A DNA stretch of 64,000 bases from Candidatus Limosilactobacillus intestinigallinarum (GTDB lineage: Bacteria > Bacillota > Bacilli > Lactobacillales > Lactobacillaceae): positions 1-64,000 of the forward strand of contig DXAA01000007.1 of NCBI GenBank assembly GCA_019117285.1, given 5' to 3'. Made by a program: the position numbers and the translations under genes. This document shows positions 6,915 through 15,595 of the stretch, piece by piece. The notes under the pieces are model-generated. The model was not told the origin of the DNA. It worked only from the letters and a program-made list of their open reading frames with translations, and ran no database searches. The stretch's first letter is position 1. The number at the start of each line of letters is the position of its first letter.

Positions 6915-9146
6915 GTGGGGGCAGTGACCGTGGCCATGCTGGGTCCCCAGCCAATATTCTGGCTGTTTGTCGCCTACCTCTTGCTCCGGGTCTGCTGTCT
7001 GCGTCAGCCGGTGGTCCTGGTAACCTGCTGCTTGAGCCTCCTGTTGGCGATCGGGGGCTGTCGAGCTGAACAAGGGCTGATTAGCCAGCGGACGGTCCCA
7101 GATCGACATCCAGTCACCCAGGTGGTGCGGGTTCGGCCCGATGACATTCGGGTTCAGGACGGCTTTGTCACGGCCACTGGAATCGATCTCCGGTCGCGAA
7201 CACGGGAGGCCCTTATCTTCAGTGTTCGTGATGCCGCAATGCTTGACCAGTACCGGCAGCTTGACCGGCCGGCTAACTGGCACGTGACAGGGATGATCCA
7301 GCCGGTAATGCCGGCCACCAACGAGAACGAATTTGCCCTTCGCCGCTACTACCAGCAGCGCCGGGTCTACAACCAGGTGAAGCTTGACCAGCCACCGCTG
7401 ATTACGCCGCTGACCAGCTGGGGCCTTGGTGACCAGTGCCACCGCTGGCGCTGGCAGCTGGGCAACTATTTTGCAGTGATGCCGGAACCACTAGCCGGTT
7501 ATTGCCAACAGCTGATTATCGGCCAGAGCGACCCCAGTAACGAATCCACGATGGCCAACGTCAAGCGACTAGGGATCATCCACCTCTTCTGTATCTCGGG
7601 GATGCATGTGGTCCTGCTGATTGCCATCCTGCGTTGGGTCGGGGTGTACCTGTGGTTGGATCGGGAAATGGTCGATGGCCTACTGATTTTAGCCTTACCA
7701 TTCTACCTGGTCATCGCCGGGGGTGCCCCCAGCCTGGTCCGGGCGGTGATCATGGCCGAAGTCGGCCTGCTTCGCCGGGTACTCGGCACTGATCGTCTTG
7801 ATGGCTGGGCGGTGAGCCTGCTCGTGGGGATTGCCTGGGAACCGGCCGTCCTCCTCAGCCTGGGTGGGCAGCTGAGCTACCTGCTGTCCTTCCTATTGCA
7901 GGTGATGGACCGGCAGGTGACGGCCCTGCGGCAGAGCATCCTGTTGAGCGTGGCCAGCCTGCCGGCAATTCTGAGTTATGTCTTTGAATTTCACTGGCTC
8001 AGCCTGGTGATCAGCTACCCGATGATTCCGTTCTTTTCCGTGGCCCTCTTTCCGCTAGTCCTGATTAGTGCGGGAACCTACTGGGCACTGCCGGTGATCG
8101 GGGAACTGACCAACCAGGTGCTCCTGGTCTTTCAACGGCTGGTGGCCCTGGCGGCAGACCTACCGGGTGAGGTCGTCTTTGGTAAACCGGCGTCCTGGAT
8201 GGGTATCGGCCTGTTCCTGATAACTCTCTGGGTGATCAGCGGTTACCGTCATGCCCGCCGGTGGGGCATCTTAAGCCTGGCCTACTTGTCCTGCTTCACG
8301 ATCATCCACTTGCCGCCTAACGGTGAGGTAACCTTTGTCGACATTGGTCAAGGGGACTGTATCATCATCCGGGCGCCGTTTAACCGCCGGGTAATGATGA
8401 TCGATACCGGGGGGAAACTCAACTTCGGGCACCAGCGCCCGGCAAGCGGTCGGGATGTGGCGACCCGGACCAGTATCAACTACCTGAAGAGCCGGGGAAT
8501 CGATCACATTGATACTATCTACCTCAGCCACCGGGACGCCGATCATATCGGCTACCTACCGACGGTCCTCCAGAACATGCGGGTCAGGCGGATCGCCGTG
8601 CCAGCGGGGATGGAGAAACAGCCGGTCCTTACCCGGAAGGTTGGGACCGTCAACCAGCCCCAGATTATCCCGGTGACGGACCAGCACCCCAGCATCGACC
8701 CAGAATTACGGATCCTACATCCCTTTGCCCCGGGGGAGGCCCAGAACGGGGATTCAATGGTGCTAACCGGGTGCTTTGGTGGCAAGCGGTTTATCTTTAC
8801 CGGTGACCTGGACCGAGCCGGTGAATGTGCGGTGCTGGATCACTACCCCCAATTGCACGCCGACGTGTTAAAGCTGGGCCACCACGGCAGCCGGACGGCG
8901 AGCGCGGACCGCTTCCTTGACCAATTGCACCCCCAGTGGGGGATCATCTCGGCGGGGCGGTTTAATCGTTACCACCATCCCAACGATGAGGTCGTGGCCA
9001 GCCTGCGCCAACGCCAGATTCAGATCCTGTCGACCCAACAGTATGGCATGATCAGGTACGTATACACCCCACATCATGGTCGTTTTCAGACCACTCTCAA
9101 AGGAGGAGAACTTAAGTGGACATTACCGAACTGTCTCAACAACTAA
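6915..9146 (+). CDS. comEC: Competence DNA channel ComEC/Rec2
   Basis: A polytopic membrane protein of at least 743 residues thought to form the channel for single-stranded DNA. Domains in order: N-terminal membrane helices with a soluble OB-like DUF4131 region; the Competence domain (from about residue 215, HLFCISGMHVVLL) with many helices; and a C-terminal metallo-beta-lactamase-like domain (VDIGQGDCIIIRAP, SHRDADHIGYL, LGHHGSR). The GTG start given here is uncertain. It has no clear Shine-Dalgarno, and the same frame continues upstream to 6870 through a hydrophobic stretch (YWIFPALIV) that reads as part of the first helix. The 3' end overlaps holA by 31 nt. Confidence 0.93.
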   Translation: MGAVTVAMLGPQPIFWLFVAYLLLRVCCLRQPVVLVTCCLSLLLAIGGCRAEQGLISQRTVPDRHPVTQVVRVRPDDIRVQDGFVTATGIDLRSRTREALIFSVRDAAMLDQYRQLDRPANWHVTGMIQPVMPATNENEFALRRYYQQRRVYNQVKLDQPPLITPLTSWGLGDQCHRWRWQLGNYFAVMPEPLAGYCQQLIIGQSDPSNESTMANVKRLGIIHLFCISGMHVVLLIAILRWVGVYLWLDREMVDGLLILALPFYLVIAGGAPSLVRAVIMAEVGLLRRVLGTDRLDGWAVSLLVGIAWEPAVLLSLGGQLSYLLSFLLQVMDRQVTALRQSILLSVASLPAILSYVFEFHWLSLVISYPMIPFFSVALFPLVLISAGTYWALPVIGELTNQVLLVFQRLVALAADLPGEVVFGKPASWMGIGLFLITLWVISGYRHARRWGILSLAYLSCFTIIHLPPNGEVTFVDIGQGDCIIIRAPFNRRVMMIDTGGKLNFGHQRPASGRDVATRTSINYLKSRGIDHIDTIYLSHRDADHIGYLPTVLQNMRVRRIAVPAGMEKQPVLTRKVGTVNQPQIIPVTDQHPSIDPELRILHPFAPGEAQNGDSMVLTGCFGGKRFIFTGDLDRAGECAVLDHYPQLHADVLKLGHHGSRTASADRFLDQLHPQWGIISAGRFNRYHHPNDEVVASLRQRQIQILSTQQYGMIRYVYTPHHGRFQTTLKGGELKWTLPNCLNN

Positions 9147-10150
9147 AGAAAGCCAGTCCAGCCCCAATTTACCTGGTGCTGGGCACCCAGCAGGCCCTGC
9201 AGCAACAGGCCCTCGACCAGTTCCTGACCCTGATCCCGGCGAGCGAGCGGGTGATGAATGTCGGCCGTTACGACATGGAGACGACCCCCGTGGCCACGGC
9301 CTTAGATGATGCAATGTCAGCACCCTTCTTTGGGGAGCGGCGGCTGGTGGTGATCAATAAGCCCTACTTTTTAACCGGGGAGAAGAAGCGGGGGAAGGTG
9401 GAGCACGACCTCGACTCCTTCAAGCGCTACCTGACCCAGCCCGAGTTGACCACCACCCTGGTCATCCTGGCTCCCTATGAGAAATTGGACGGCCGCAAGG
9501 GGATCGTCAAGGCCCTCAAGAAGGCGGCTGTTACCGTCAGTGCGGCGCCGCTAAACGAACAACAGGCCCGCCAGCAGGTGGTCGGTCGGCTGATGAATGC
9601 GGGTTTTCAGATTGACCAGGCGGCGGTCGACGAGCTGGTGCGGCGGACCAATGCCGACTATGGGCTGATGATTGCCAACCTGGCTAAGCTCAAGATCCTG
9701 GCTTACCAGGACAAGCACATTACCCAGGCGCAGGTGGCGGCCCTGGTGCCCCAGTCACTTGATGAGAATGTCTTTGACCTGGTAACGGCGGTCCTGCGCC
9801 ATGACCAGGTCAAAGCCCTCGACCTCTACCAGCAATTGCTGGCTGGTCAGCAGCAGCCCCTGCGGATCAACGCGGTCCTGGTGGGCCAGTTTCGGCTGTT
9901 GATCCAGCTGAAGGTCCTGAGTCGGCGGGGTCTCAGCCAGGGGAACCTGGCCAAACAGTTGAATGTGCACCCGTACCGGGTCAAATTAGGGTTGCGGACG
10001 GCCCGTAATTTCTCTCTACGGTCCCTGGAGAATGCCTATCTCGGTCTGATCCGAATTGAGCGGGCCCTCAAGACGACTCAACGCGATCCGGCCTTACTCT
10101 TCCAGCTATTCATGCTTCAGTATGCCCGTCAGGCCAAGGCGGCTAACTAA
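9116..10150 (+). CDS. holA: DNA polymerase III subunit delta
   Basis: A 344-residue HolA family protein. It opens the sliding clamp as part of the clamp loader. The Rossmann-like N-terminal region (IYLVLGTQQALQQQALDQF), the central basic segment and the helical C-terminal domain (LLIQLKVLSRRGLSQGNLAKQL...VHPYRVK) are recognisable. The GTG start is supported by AAAGGAGGAG and lies inside the end of comEC. The comEC-holA-rpsT neighbourhood is conserved in lactobacilli and bacilli. Confidence 0.94.
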   Translation: MDITELSQQLKKASPAPIYLVLGTQQALQQQALDQFLTLIPASERVMNVGRYDMETTPVATALDDAMSAPFFGERRLVVINKPYFLTGEKKRGKVEHDLDSFKRYLTQPELTTTLVILAPYEKLDGRKGIVKALKKAAVTVSAAPLNEQQARQQVVGRLMNAGFQIDQAAVDELVRRTNADYGLMIANLAKLKILAYQDKHITQAQVAALVPQSLDENVFDLVTAVLRHDQVKALDLYQQLLAGQQQPLRINAVLVGQFRLLIQLKVLSRRGLSQGNLAKQLNVHPYRVKLGLRTARNFSLRSLENAYLGLIRIERALKTTQRDPALLFQLFMLQYARQAKAAN

Positions 10151-10151
10151 A

Positions 10152-10196
10152 AAATCGGCGCTGCGATCCGATGTCGCAACGCCGATTTGCGGTTTT
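10152..10196 (+). terminator. Probable terminator after holA
   Basis: AAATCGGCG (10152-10160) pairs with CGCCGATTT (10180-10188), with an inner GCGA/TCGC stem. The T tract is displaced by a few bases, so it is weaker than others in the window. Confidence 0.6.
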
Positions 10197-10202
10197 AAAC
10201 TA

Positions 10203-10236
10203 AAAAAACAGGCGATCAGACGATCACCTGTTTTCG
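10203..10236 (-). terminator. Intrinsic terminator of rpsT
   Basis: On the - strand an ACAGGTGATC/GATCGCCTGT hairpin is followed by seven T residues, just after the rpsT stop. Confidence 0.88.
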
Positions 10237-10246
10237 TTATCGGTCA

Positions 10247-10501
10247 TTACTTGTTGTAACGAGCTGATAAACGTGACTTGTCACGTGCTGCCTTGTTGGC
10301 CTTGATGAGACCCTTGGAGTGAGCACGGTCAATTGCTGAGATAGCATCCTTGTATAACTTTTCAAGGTCATCTTCACCAGCAAGCTTTGCCTTGTCGAAC
10401 TTCTTGATAGCAGTCCGCATGTGGCTTAATTGTGAAGCGTTCTTGGCTTCGGCCTTAGCGCTAGTCTTAACACGCTTGATTGCTGACTTAATAATTGGCA
10501 T
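10247..10501 (-). CDS. rpsT: 30S ribosomal protein S20
   Basis: An 84-residue basic, helical protein that binds 16S r[20 protein letters not shown] and the [20 protein letters not shown] region are typical of S20. An open frame extends further upstream, but the ATG at 10501 has the GGAGGTGAAACTC ribosome-binding site and matches the family length. It is transcribed alone and divergently from rpsO. Confidence 0.97.
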   Translation of the reverse strand: MPIIKSAIKRVKTSAKAEAKNASQLSHMRTAIKKFDKAKLAGEDDLEKLYKDAISAIDRAHSKGLIKANKAARDKSRLSARYNK

Positions 10502-10556
10502 GAGTTTCACCTCCGTTACCCGGTTATTCAGTTGACCAGAATTTTCAACGTTTTTC

Positions 10557-10585
10557 ATTATACAAAAGACTGCCGAGCAATGCAA
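10557..10585 (-). promoter_or_regulatory. rpsT promoter
   Basis: On the - strand TTGCAT and TATAAT are separated by exactly 17 nt, about 55 nt upstream of the rpsT start. Confidence 0.85.
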
Positions 10586-10623
10586 TAGTTTCACCGGCAT
10601 TCGCCCGGGTTTTTGCCGAACGC

Positions 10624-10652
10624 TTGCAAGTGAGAACATAATCGGTTATAGT
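10624..10652 (+). promoter_or_regulatory. rpsO promoter
   Basis: TTGCAA (10624-10629) and TATAGT (10647-10652) lie 17 nt apart. The roughly 100-nt leader up to rpsO is long enough for S15 autoregulation, but I could not define a specific fold. Confidence 0.75.
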
Positions 10653-10756
10653 GTTAAAGGTTAATCAACCAACTGCCTCTTCTCAGTTTAGCGATCCTCA
10701 CCGACGTTATACTTAGAACTAGGCGCATCAAAATATTTGAAAGGTGGGAAAATAGC

Positions 10757-11026
10757 ATGGCTATTTCAAAAGAACGTAAGGATCAAATCATCAAGCAATT
10801 CGCAACGCACGAAGGGGACACTGGTTCTACCCAAGTTCAAGTTGCTGTCTTAACTGCTGACATCAACGAACTGAACGAACACCTTCGTACTCACAAGCAT
10901 GACTACCACTCACAACGTGGTCTGATGAAGAAGATTGGTCACCGTCGTAACCTCTTGGCTTACCTCCGGCGGACTGACCTTCCTGCTTACCGTGAATTGA
11001 TCAAGGAATTGGGTCTTCGTCGTTAA
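10757..11026 (+). CDS. rpsO: 30S ribosomal protein S15
   Basis: An 89-residue S15 protein, a primary binder of the central 16S rRNA domain. The sequence shows the family pattern [27 protein letters not shown] and the C-terminal [12 protein letters not shown]. The ATG is preceded by AAAGGTGG. Codon use is strongly biased to GAA, CGT and GGT, as in other highly expressed genes here. It has its own promoter and terminator. Confidence 0.98.
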   Translation: MAISKERKDQIIKQFATHEGDTGSTQVQVAVLTADINELNEHLRTHKHDYHSQRGLMKKIGHRRNLLAYLRRTDLPAYRELIKELGLRR

Positions 11027-11041
11027 TACCATTGCCATTCT

Positions 11042-11078
11042 GCGTCTCGATACCATTGGGTGTTGGGACGCTTTTTTT
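11042..11078 (+). terminator. Intrinsic terminator of rpsO
   Basis: GCGTC...GACGC closes an extended hairpin (11042-11071) followed by seven T residues. Confidence 0.9.
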
Positions 11079-11208
11079 GTTGCGTTTGGTTCCAATGATA
11101 ACTTTGATTGTGGTAAGATATGAATAGCTAATCATGAACGAAATTAAAAATCCTGCCGTTTATCGCAGACGGTGGACAGTTCAAAACTAAATAAAAGGAG
11201 ATTACTTA

Positions 11209-13008
11209 ATGAGTAACAACATTAAGATTATTCCGTTTGGCGGAGTTCGCGAAAACGGAAAGAATATGTACGCAGTCGAAGTTGGTAAGCAGATCTTCAT
11301 CCTGGATTGTGGGTTGAAGTACCCAGAAAACGAGCTGATGGGGATCGATGTTGTGATTCCGGACTGGGAATACCTCCGTGAACACAAGGATCGGATCGTC
11401 GGGGTCTTCCTGACCCATGGTCACGCCGACTCAATCGGCGCCCTGCCATACTTCCTGATGGACTTCAACGTGCCGGTCTTTGGGAGTGAGATGACGATTG
11501 CCCTGGCCAAGCTGGCCGTGAAGGGGCACAAGGAGGTCAAGAAGTTCAATGACTTCCACGTGGTAGATGCCGCCACCGCCATTGACTTCAATGACGTCAC
11601 GGTATCGTTCTTCCAGACGACCCACACGATTCCGGAGACCCTCGGGGTCGTGATTGAGACCGGTGCCGGTAACATTGTCTACACCGGGGACTTCAAGTTC
11701 GACCAGACGGCTACCAAGGGCTACCAGACCGACCTGGCCCGTCTGGCGGAGATCGGCTCCCAAGGGGTGTTGGCCCTGTTGAGTGACTCGGCGGGTGCTG
11801 GGATCACCGGCATTTCGGCCCGGGAGAAGGATATCGGTGAATACATCAAGGAAACCTTCAAGTACCAGGATGGTCGGATCATCGTGGCCAGTGTTGCCTC
11901 CAACATCATGCGGGTTCAGCAGATTATTAATGCCGCCGTGGCGGTCGACCGTAAGCTGGTCCTGTCTGGTAAGGATATCGAACAGATTATCAACACGGCG
12001 ATGAGCCTGGGAAAGTTAAAGCTGCCCAAGGGCCTGTTGATTAGCATGAAGGAGGCCGACAAGCTCGAACCGAACCAAGTTGTTATTCTCGAGACCGGTA
12101 AGATGGGTGAACCGATCAAGTCCCTCCAGCAGATCGCCGGTGGGGACAACCCGAAGCTGCACCTGACCGACACCGACCTGGTCTTTGTCACGACGACCCC
12201 ATCCTACGCTCAGGAGACGGAGGTTCAAAAGACCAAGGACATGATCTATCGGACTGGGGCTGAGGTTAAATTTATCTCTGATGACCTCAACCCGTCTGGC
12301 CATGCCAACCAGAATGATGAACAGCTGATGCTCAACTTCATGAAGCCACAGTACTTCATCCCGATCCAGGGTGAATATCGCCTGCTTGATCGGCATGCCC
12401 AACTGGCCGAGGAGGTTGGCATCCCAGCGGACCACATCTTCATTGCCAACAAGGGTGACGTGCTTACCTATAAGAACGGTGAATTCCATGTCGGCGAACA
12501 CATCGATGTCAGCAACACGATGATTGACGGCACCGGGATCGGGGACATCGGTAACATCGTTCTCCGTGACCGGCGGGTTCTGTCCGAGGACGGGATCTTC
12601 GTTGTGGTGGCCACCATCGACCGGAAGAAGAAGAAGATTGTGGCGCGGCCGCAGATCACTTCGCGGGGATTTGTCTTTGTTAAGACCAATCGGCAGCTGA
12701 TGAAGCAGAGTGCCGACCTGGTTGAGAAGGTGGTTCAGGACAACCTGGACCAAAAGGAGTTTGACTGGAGCCACCTCAAGCAGGATGTTCGCGAGAAGCT
12801 GAACCGCTTCCTCTTTGATCAGACCAAGCGCCACCCGGTTATTCTGCCGGTGATCATGGAGATCAACCAGCACGCCAAGCGGAAGAGCAAGGGTAATAAC
12901 GAGGCCAAAAAGAATAACAACCAAAAGGAAAAGAGCCAGGGCCACCATCACAGTGGCCGGGGCCGTGGTCGTAAGCACGAGAAGCAGGGTGCGAAGGCCA
13001 AAAAATAA
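11209..13008 (+). CDS. rnjB: Ribonuclease J2-type metallo-beta-lactamase RNase
   Basis: A 599-residue RNase J with an N-terminal metallo-beta-lactamase fold, beta-CASP insertion and C-terminal domain. RNase J proteins act in mRNA decay and rRNA maturation. The active-site motif reads HGHADS (His70, His72, Asp74, Ser75) instead of the catalytic HGHEDH. This degenerate form is characteristic of RNase J2, which usually pairs with an active J1; J1 is not in this window. The tail from about residue 560 is very basic and ends in a Gly/Arg/His/Lys-rich stretch, possibly RNA-binding. Location after rpsO is typical of lactobacilli. Confidence 0.92.
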   Translation: MSNNIKIIPFGGVRENGKNMYAVEVGKQIFILDCGLKYPENELMGIDVVIPDWEYLREHKDRIVGVFLTHGHADSIGALPYFLMDFNVPVFGSEMTIALAKLAVKGHKEVKKFNDFHVVDAATAIDFNDVTVSFFQTTHTIPETLGVVIETGAGNIVYTGDFKFDQTATKGYQTDLARLAEIGSQGVLALLSDSAGAGITGISAREKDIGEYIKETFKYQDGRIIVASVASNIMRVQQIINAAVAVDRKLVLSGKDIEQIINTAMSLGKLKLPKGLLISMKEADKLEPNQVVILETGKMGEPIKSLQQIAGGDNPKLHLTDTDLVFVTTTPSYAQETEVQKTKDMIYRTGAEVKFISDDLNPSGHANQNDEQLMLNFMKPQYFIPIQGEYRLLDRHAQLAEEVGIPADHIFIANKGDVLTYKNGEFHVGEHIDVSNTMIDGTGIGDIGNIVLRDRRVLSEDGIFVVVATIDRKKKKIVARPQITSRGFVFVKTNRQLMKQSADLVEKVVQDNLDQKEFDWSHLKQDVREKLNRFLFDQTKRHPVILPVIMEINQHAKRKSKGNNEAKKNNNQKEKSQGHHHSGRGRGRKHEKQGAKAKK

Positions 13009-13019
13009 GACAATCAAAG

Positions 13020-13046
13020 AAGTGCTCAGTTCAGGGGCACTTTTTT
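13020..13046 (+). terminator. Intrinsic terminator of rnjB
   Basis: AAGTGC and GCACTT pair around an 11-nt loop and run into a T tract, 11 nt after the stop. Confidence 0.8.
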
Positions 13047-13069
13047 ATTTATGCTATGAGGGGGCATAG

Positions 13070-13984
13070 ATGATGAACAAAGAACAAGCCCAACGCTTTC
13101 AACAGGCTAGGGAGCTGGTCAAGCAGGAGAAGTGGGGACCGGCCGGAGATATCTTGGATACCCTGGTCGAGAAGACGGCCGATCCGGCGGCCACTCGCTT
13201 GCTGGTGCGGGTACTCGATGCGGACCACCAGTACGTCCAGGCCCTGAGTAACGTTTTAGAGGACCCTACCCTGTTTTGGACCGATGAGGCAAGTGCTAAG
13301 CTGGCGGTCCGGCTGATGGTGCAGAACCAGCGCTTCATGTTGGCCCGGCTCTTCATCGCTGACGGGCCAACAAAATGGCGCCCGGCGCTGACCACGATTG
13401 CCGAAGACGGGGAGAAAGCAGCCCAGGCGAGTTACCAGCAGACCATCCAACAGCGGCTTAAGGACTTCTACCACCTGGGGGATGGCAACCTGATGGAGCA
13501 GCGCCACCGTCTCAGTGATGCCTATGACCTGCCACTGGCGAGCTTCCTTATGGGAACGCGCTTCGTCCTTCGTGACCCCTTCGTTCACTACTTGATCAAG
13601 GCCGACATTATTGAGAGCCTGCGCCGGGTCGGGGTTGATACCCAGTTGAGTTACCTCTGGATCGATAACCAGGAGTACGAGGTTAATCCTGCCAAGCTAG
13701 TGGATCAGGATGACGCCCCAGCAGTCAAGGCGGTCCGGCAGGCCATCGCAAAGCAACTGGGTGACACCGACGCGATCCGTTACCAGATGGCCAGCCAGCA
13801 GTTGGACCTGCAGCTAATGTTTCTGTATCCCCGGGCGGCGGCCGTGATCACCGATCCCCAGGAATGGGCAACTGTCCTGATGACAACGCTTGACGGCCAG
13901 GAGCTGGGGGATGCAAACGCGACCCAAAGGTGGCAGCGACGGCTGATGACATTGATCTCGACCCTGGCCCAGGGCGAGAAATAA
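13070..13984 (+). CDS. Helical, TPR-like protein of unknown function
   Basis: A 304-residue soluble protein. I see no catalytic motif, signal peptide or membrane segment. The first 120 residues look like helical TPR-type repeats (FQQARELVKQEKWGPAGDILDTL, then YVQALSNVLEDP, FMLARLFIADG). The rest is also alpha-helical and rich in Gln, Asp and Leu. The ATG follows GAGGGGG. It lies between the rnjB terminator and the tuf promoter, so it may be transcribed by read-through from rnjB. Base composition matches its neighbours, which argues for a resident gene. A scaffold or protein-interaction role is only a guess. Confidence 0.8.
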   Translation: MMNKEQAQRFQQARELVKQEKWGPAGDILDTLVEKTADPAATRLLVRVLDADHQYVQALSNVLEDPTLFWTDEASAKLAVRLMVQNQRFMLARLFIADGPTKWRPALTTIAEDGEKAAQASYQQTIQQRLKDFYHLGDGNLMEQRHRLSDAYDLPLASFLMGTRFVLRDPFVHYLIKADIIESLRRVGVDTQLSYLWIDNQEYEVNPAKLVDQDDAPAVKAVRQAIAKQLGDTDAIRYQMASQQLDLQLMFLYPRAAAVITDPQEWATVLMTTLDGQELGDANATQRWQRRLMTLISTLAQGEK

Positions 13985-14022
13985 AGTTTTTCTAATTTAG
14001 ACGAAAAACATCGACAAATTTA

Positions 14023-14051
14023 TTTACAAACGGGGGGATAGTTGATATTAT
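14023..14051 (+). promoter_or_regulatory. tuf promoter
   Basis: TTTACA (14023-14028) and TATTAT (14046-14051) are spaced by 17 nt in an AT-rich block. A second candidate (TTCAAT 14089-14094, TACAAT 14111-14116, 16-nt spacing) lies closer to the gene and may also be used. Confidence 0.7.
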
Positions 14052-14191
14052 ATTTAAGAATTCTTCTTCAAGCCTTTGATATAAAGCTTTCAATTGGCGA
14101 AAAGAAGTAGTACAATATTCCCAAGGGTGTGCCAGTTGTTTTTCTGAAATAACTGACATTATACTTGTAAATTAACAGGAGGTTTTCATTA

Positions 14192-15382
14192 ATGGCTGAA
14201 AAAGAACATTATGAACGTACAAAGCCCCATGTAAACATTGGTACTATTGGCCACGTTGACCATGGGAAGACTACTTTGACTGCTGCTATCACCAAGGTAC
14301 TGGCAGCTAAGGGTCTGGCAAAGGAAGAAGACTACGCTGATATCGATGCCGCTCCAGAAGAAAAGGAACGTGGTATCACTATCAACACTGCCCACGTTGA
14401 ATACGAAACTGAAAAGCGTCACTACGCACACATCGATGCGCCAGGTCACGCTGACTACGTTAAGAACATGATCACTGGTGCCGCACAAATGGATGGTGCT
14501 ATCCTGGTTGTTGCTGCTACCGATGGTCCTATGCCACAAACCCGTGAACACATTCTTCTTGCTCGTCAAGTTGGTGTTAAGTACATCGTTGTATTCCTTA
14601 ACAAGACCGACTTGGTTGACGATGATGAATTGGTTGACTTGGTTGAAATGGAAGTTCGTGACCTTCTGAACGAATACGATTTCCCTGGTGACGATGTTCC
14701 AGTTATCCGTGGTTCTGCTCTTAAGGCCCTTGAAGGTGACCCAGAACAAGAAAAGGTTATTCTTCACTTGATGGATGTTATCGATGACTACATTCCAACT
14801 CCAAAGCGTCCTACTGACAAGCCATTCATGATGCCTGTCGAAGACGTCTTCACTATTACTGGTCGTGGTACTGTTGCTTCTGGTCGTATCGACCGTGGTA
14901 CTGTTAAGATCGGTGACGAAGTTGAAATCGTTGGTTTGACTGAAGATGTTCTGAAGTCAACTGTTACTGGTCTGGAAATGTTCCACAAGACTCTTGACCT
15001 TGGTGAAGCCGGGGATAACGTTGGTATCTTGCTTCGTGGTATTTCACACGACCAAGTACAACGTGGTCAAGTTCTTGCAGAACCAGGTTCCATCCAAACT
15101 CACAAGAACTTCAAGGGTGAAGTTTATGTTATGACCAAGGAAGAAGGGGGCCGTCACACGCCATTCTTCTCCAACTACCGTCCACAATTCTACTTCCACA
15201 CTACTGATGTTACTGGTACGATTGAATTGCCAGATGGTGTAGAAATGGTTATGCCTGGTGATAACGTAACGTTCACTGTTAACCTGCAAAAGCCAGTTGC
15301 CCTTGAAAAGGGTCTGAAGTTCACCATCCGTGAAGGTGGACACACTGTTGGTGCCGGTGTGGTATCAGAAGTGCTGGACTAA
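14192..15382 (+). CDS. tuf: Elongation factor Tu
   Basis: A 396-residue GTPase that delivers aminoacyl-tRNA to the ribosome. The P-loop GHVDHGKT, the switch region [22 protein letters not shown] and NKTD guanine-specificity motifs are all intact. The three-domain length is standard. AGGAGG precedes the ATG. Codons are almost all the preferred set (GGT, GAA, CGT, GTT), clearly different from the GC-rich choices of genes around it, as expected for very high expression. It is monocistronic here. Confidence 0.99.
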   Translation: MAEKEHYERTKPHVNIGTIGHVDHGKTTLTAAITKVLAAKGLAKEEDYADIDAAPEEKERGITINTAHVEYETEKRHYAHIDAPGHADYVKNMITGAAQMDGAILVVAATDGPMPQTREHILLARQVGVKYIVVFLNKTDLVDDDELVDLVEMEVRDLLNEYDFPGDDVPVIRGSALKALEGDPEQEKVILHLMDVIDDYIPTPKRPTDKPFMMPVEDVFTITGRGTVASGRIDRGTVKIGDEVEIVGLTEDVLKSTVTGLEMFHKTLDLGEAGDNVGILLRGISHDQVQRGQVLAEPGSIQTHKNFKGEVYVMTKEEGGRHTPFFSNYRPQFYFHTTDVTGTIELPDGVEMVMPGDNVTFTVNLQKPVALEKGLKFTIREGGHTVGAGVVSEVLD

Positions 15383-15401
15383 TTTTCAATTAGGCTTTAG
15401 C

Positions 15402-15434
15402 AAAAGGAATTCGGCTTGCCGGATTCCTTTTTTT
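15402..15434 (+). terminator. Intrinsic terminator of tuf
   Basis: AAAGGAATTCGGC and GCCGGATTCCTTT pair with one wobble and a 2-nt loop core, followed by a T tract. Confidence 0.9.
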
Positions 15435-15484
15435 AATTGGGCAAGGAAACACGTTTTTTTAAGAACGTGATGAATTGCCCAATT
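15435..15484. repeat. Unexplained 50-bp imperfect palindrome after tuf
   Basis: Perfect 10-bp outer arms (AATTGGGCAA 15435-15444, TTGCCCAATT 15475-15484) enclose a second stem (CACGTT 15450-15455, AACGTG 15464-15469). It follows the tuf terminator directly and precedes the TnpB element. It could be a left-end structure of the element or a native hairpin. Confidence 0.75.
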
Positions 15485-15518
15485 TCTGAACTTTTAGTCG
15501 AACACATGTTTCACAATA

Positions 15519-15527
15519 TGATATAAT
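15519..15527 (+). promoter_or_regulatory. Extended -10 promoter for tnpB copy 2
   Basis: TGATATAAT fits the TGnTATAAT extended -10 pattern, 70 nt upstream of the start. No good -35 hexamer is seen, which is acceptable for extended -10 promoters. Confidence 0.55.
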
Positions 15528-15595
15528 ATGCTTAACAAAAGGATTAGTGTTGAGATATTAACTAACTTTGTTGACTAACCGATGATGAAGGAATA

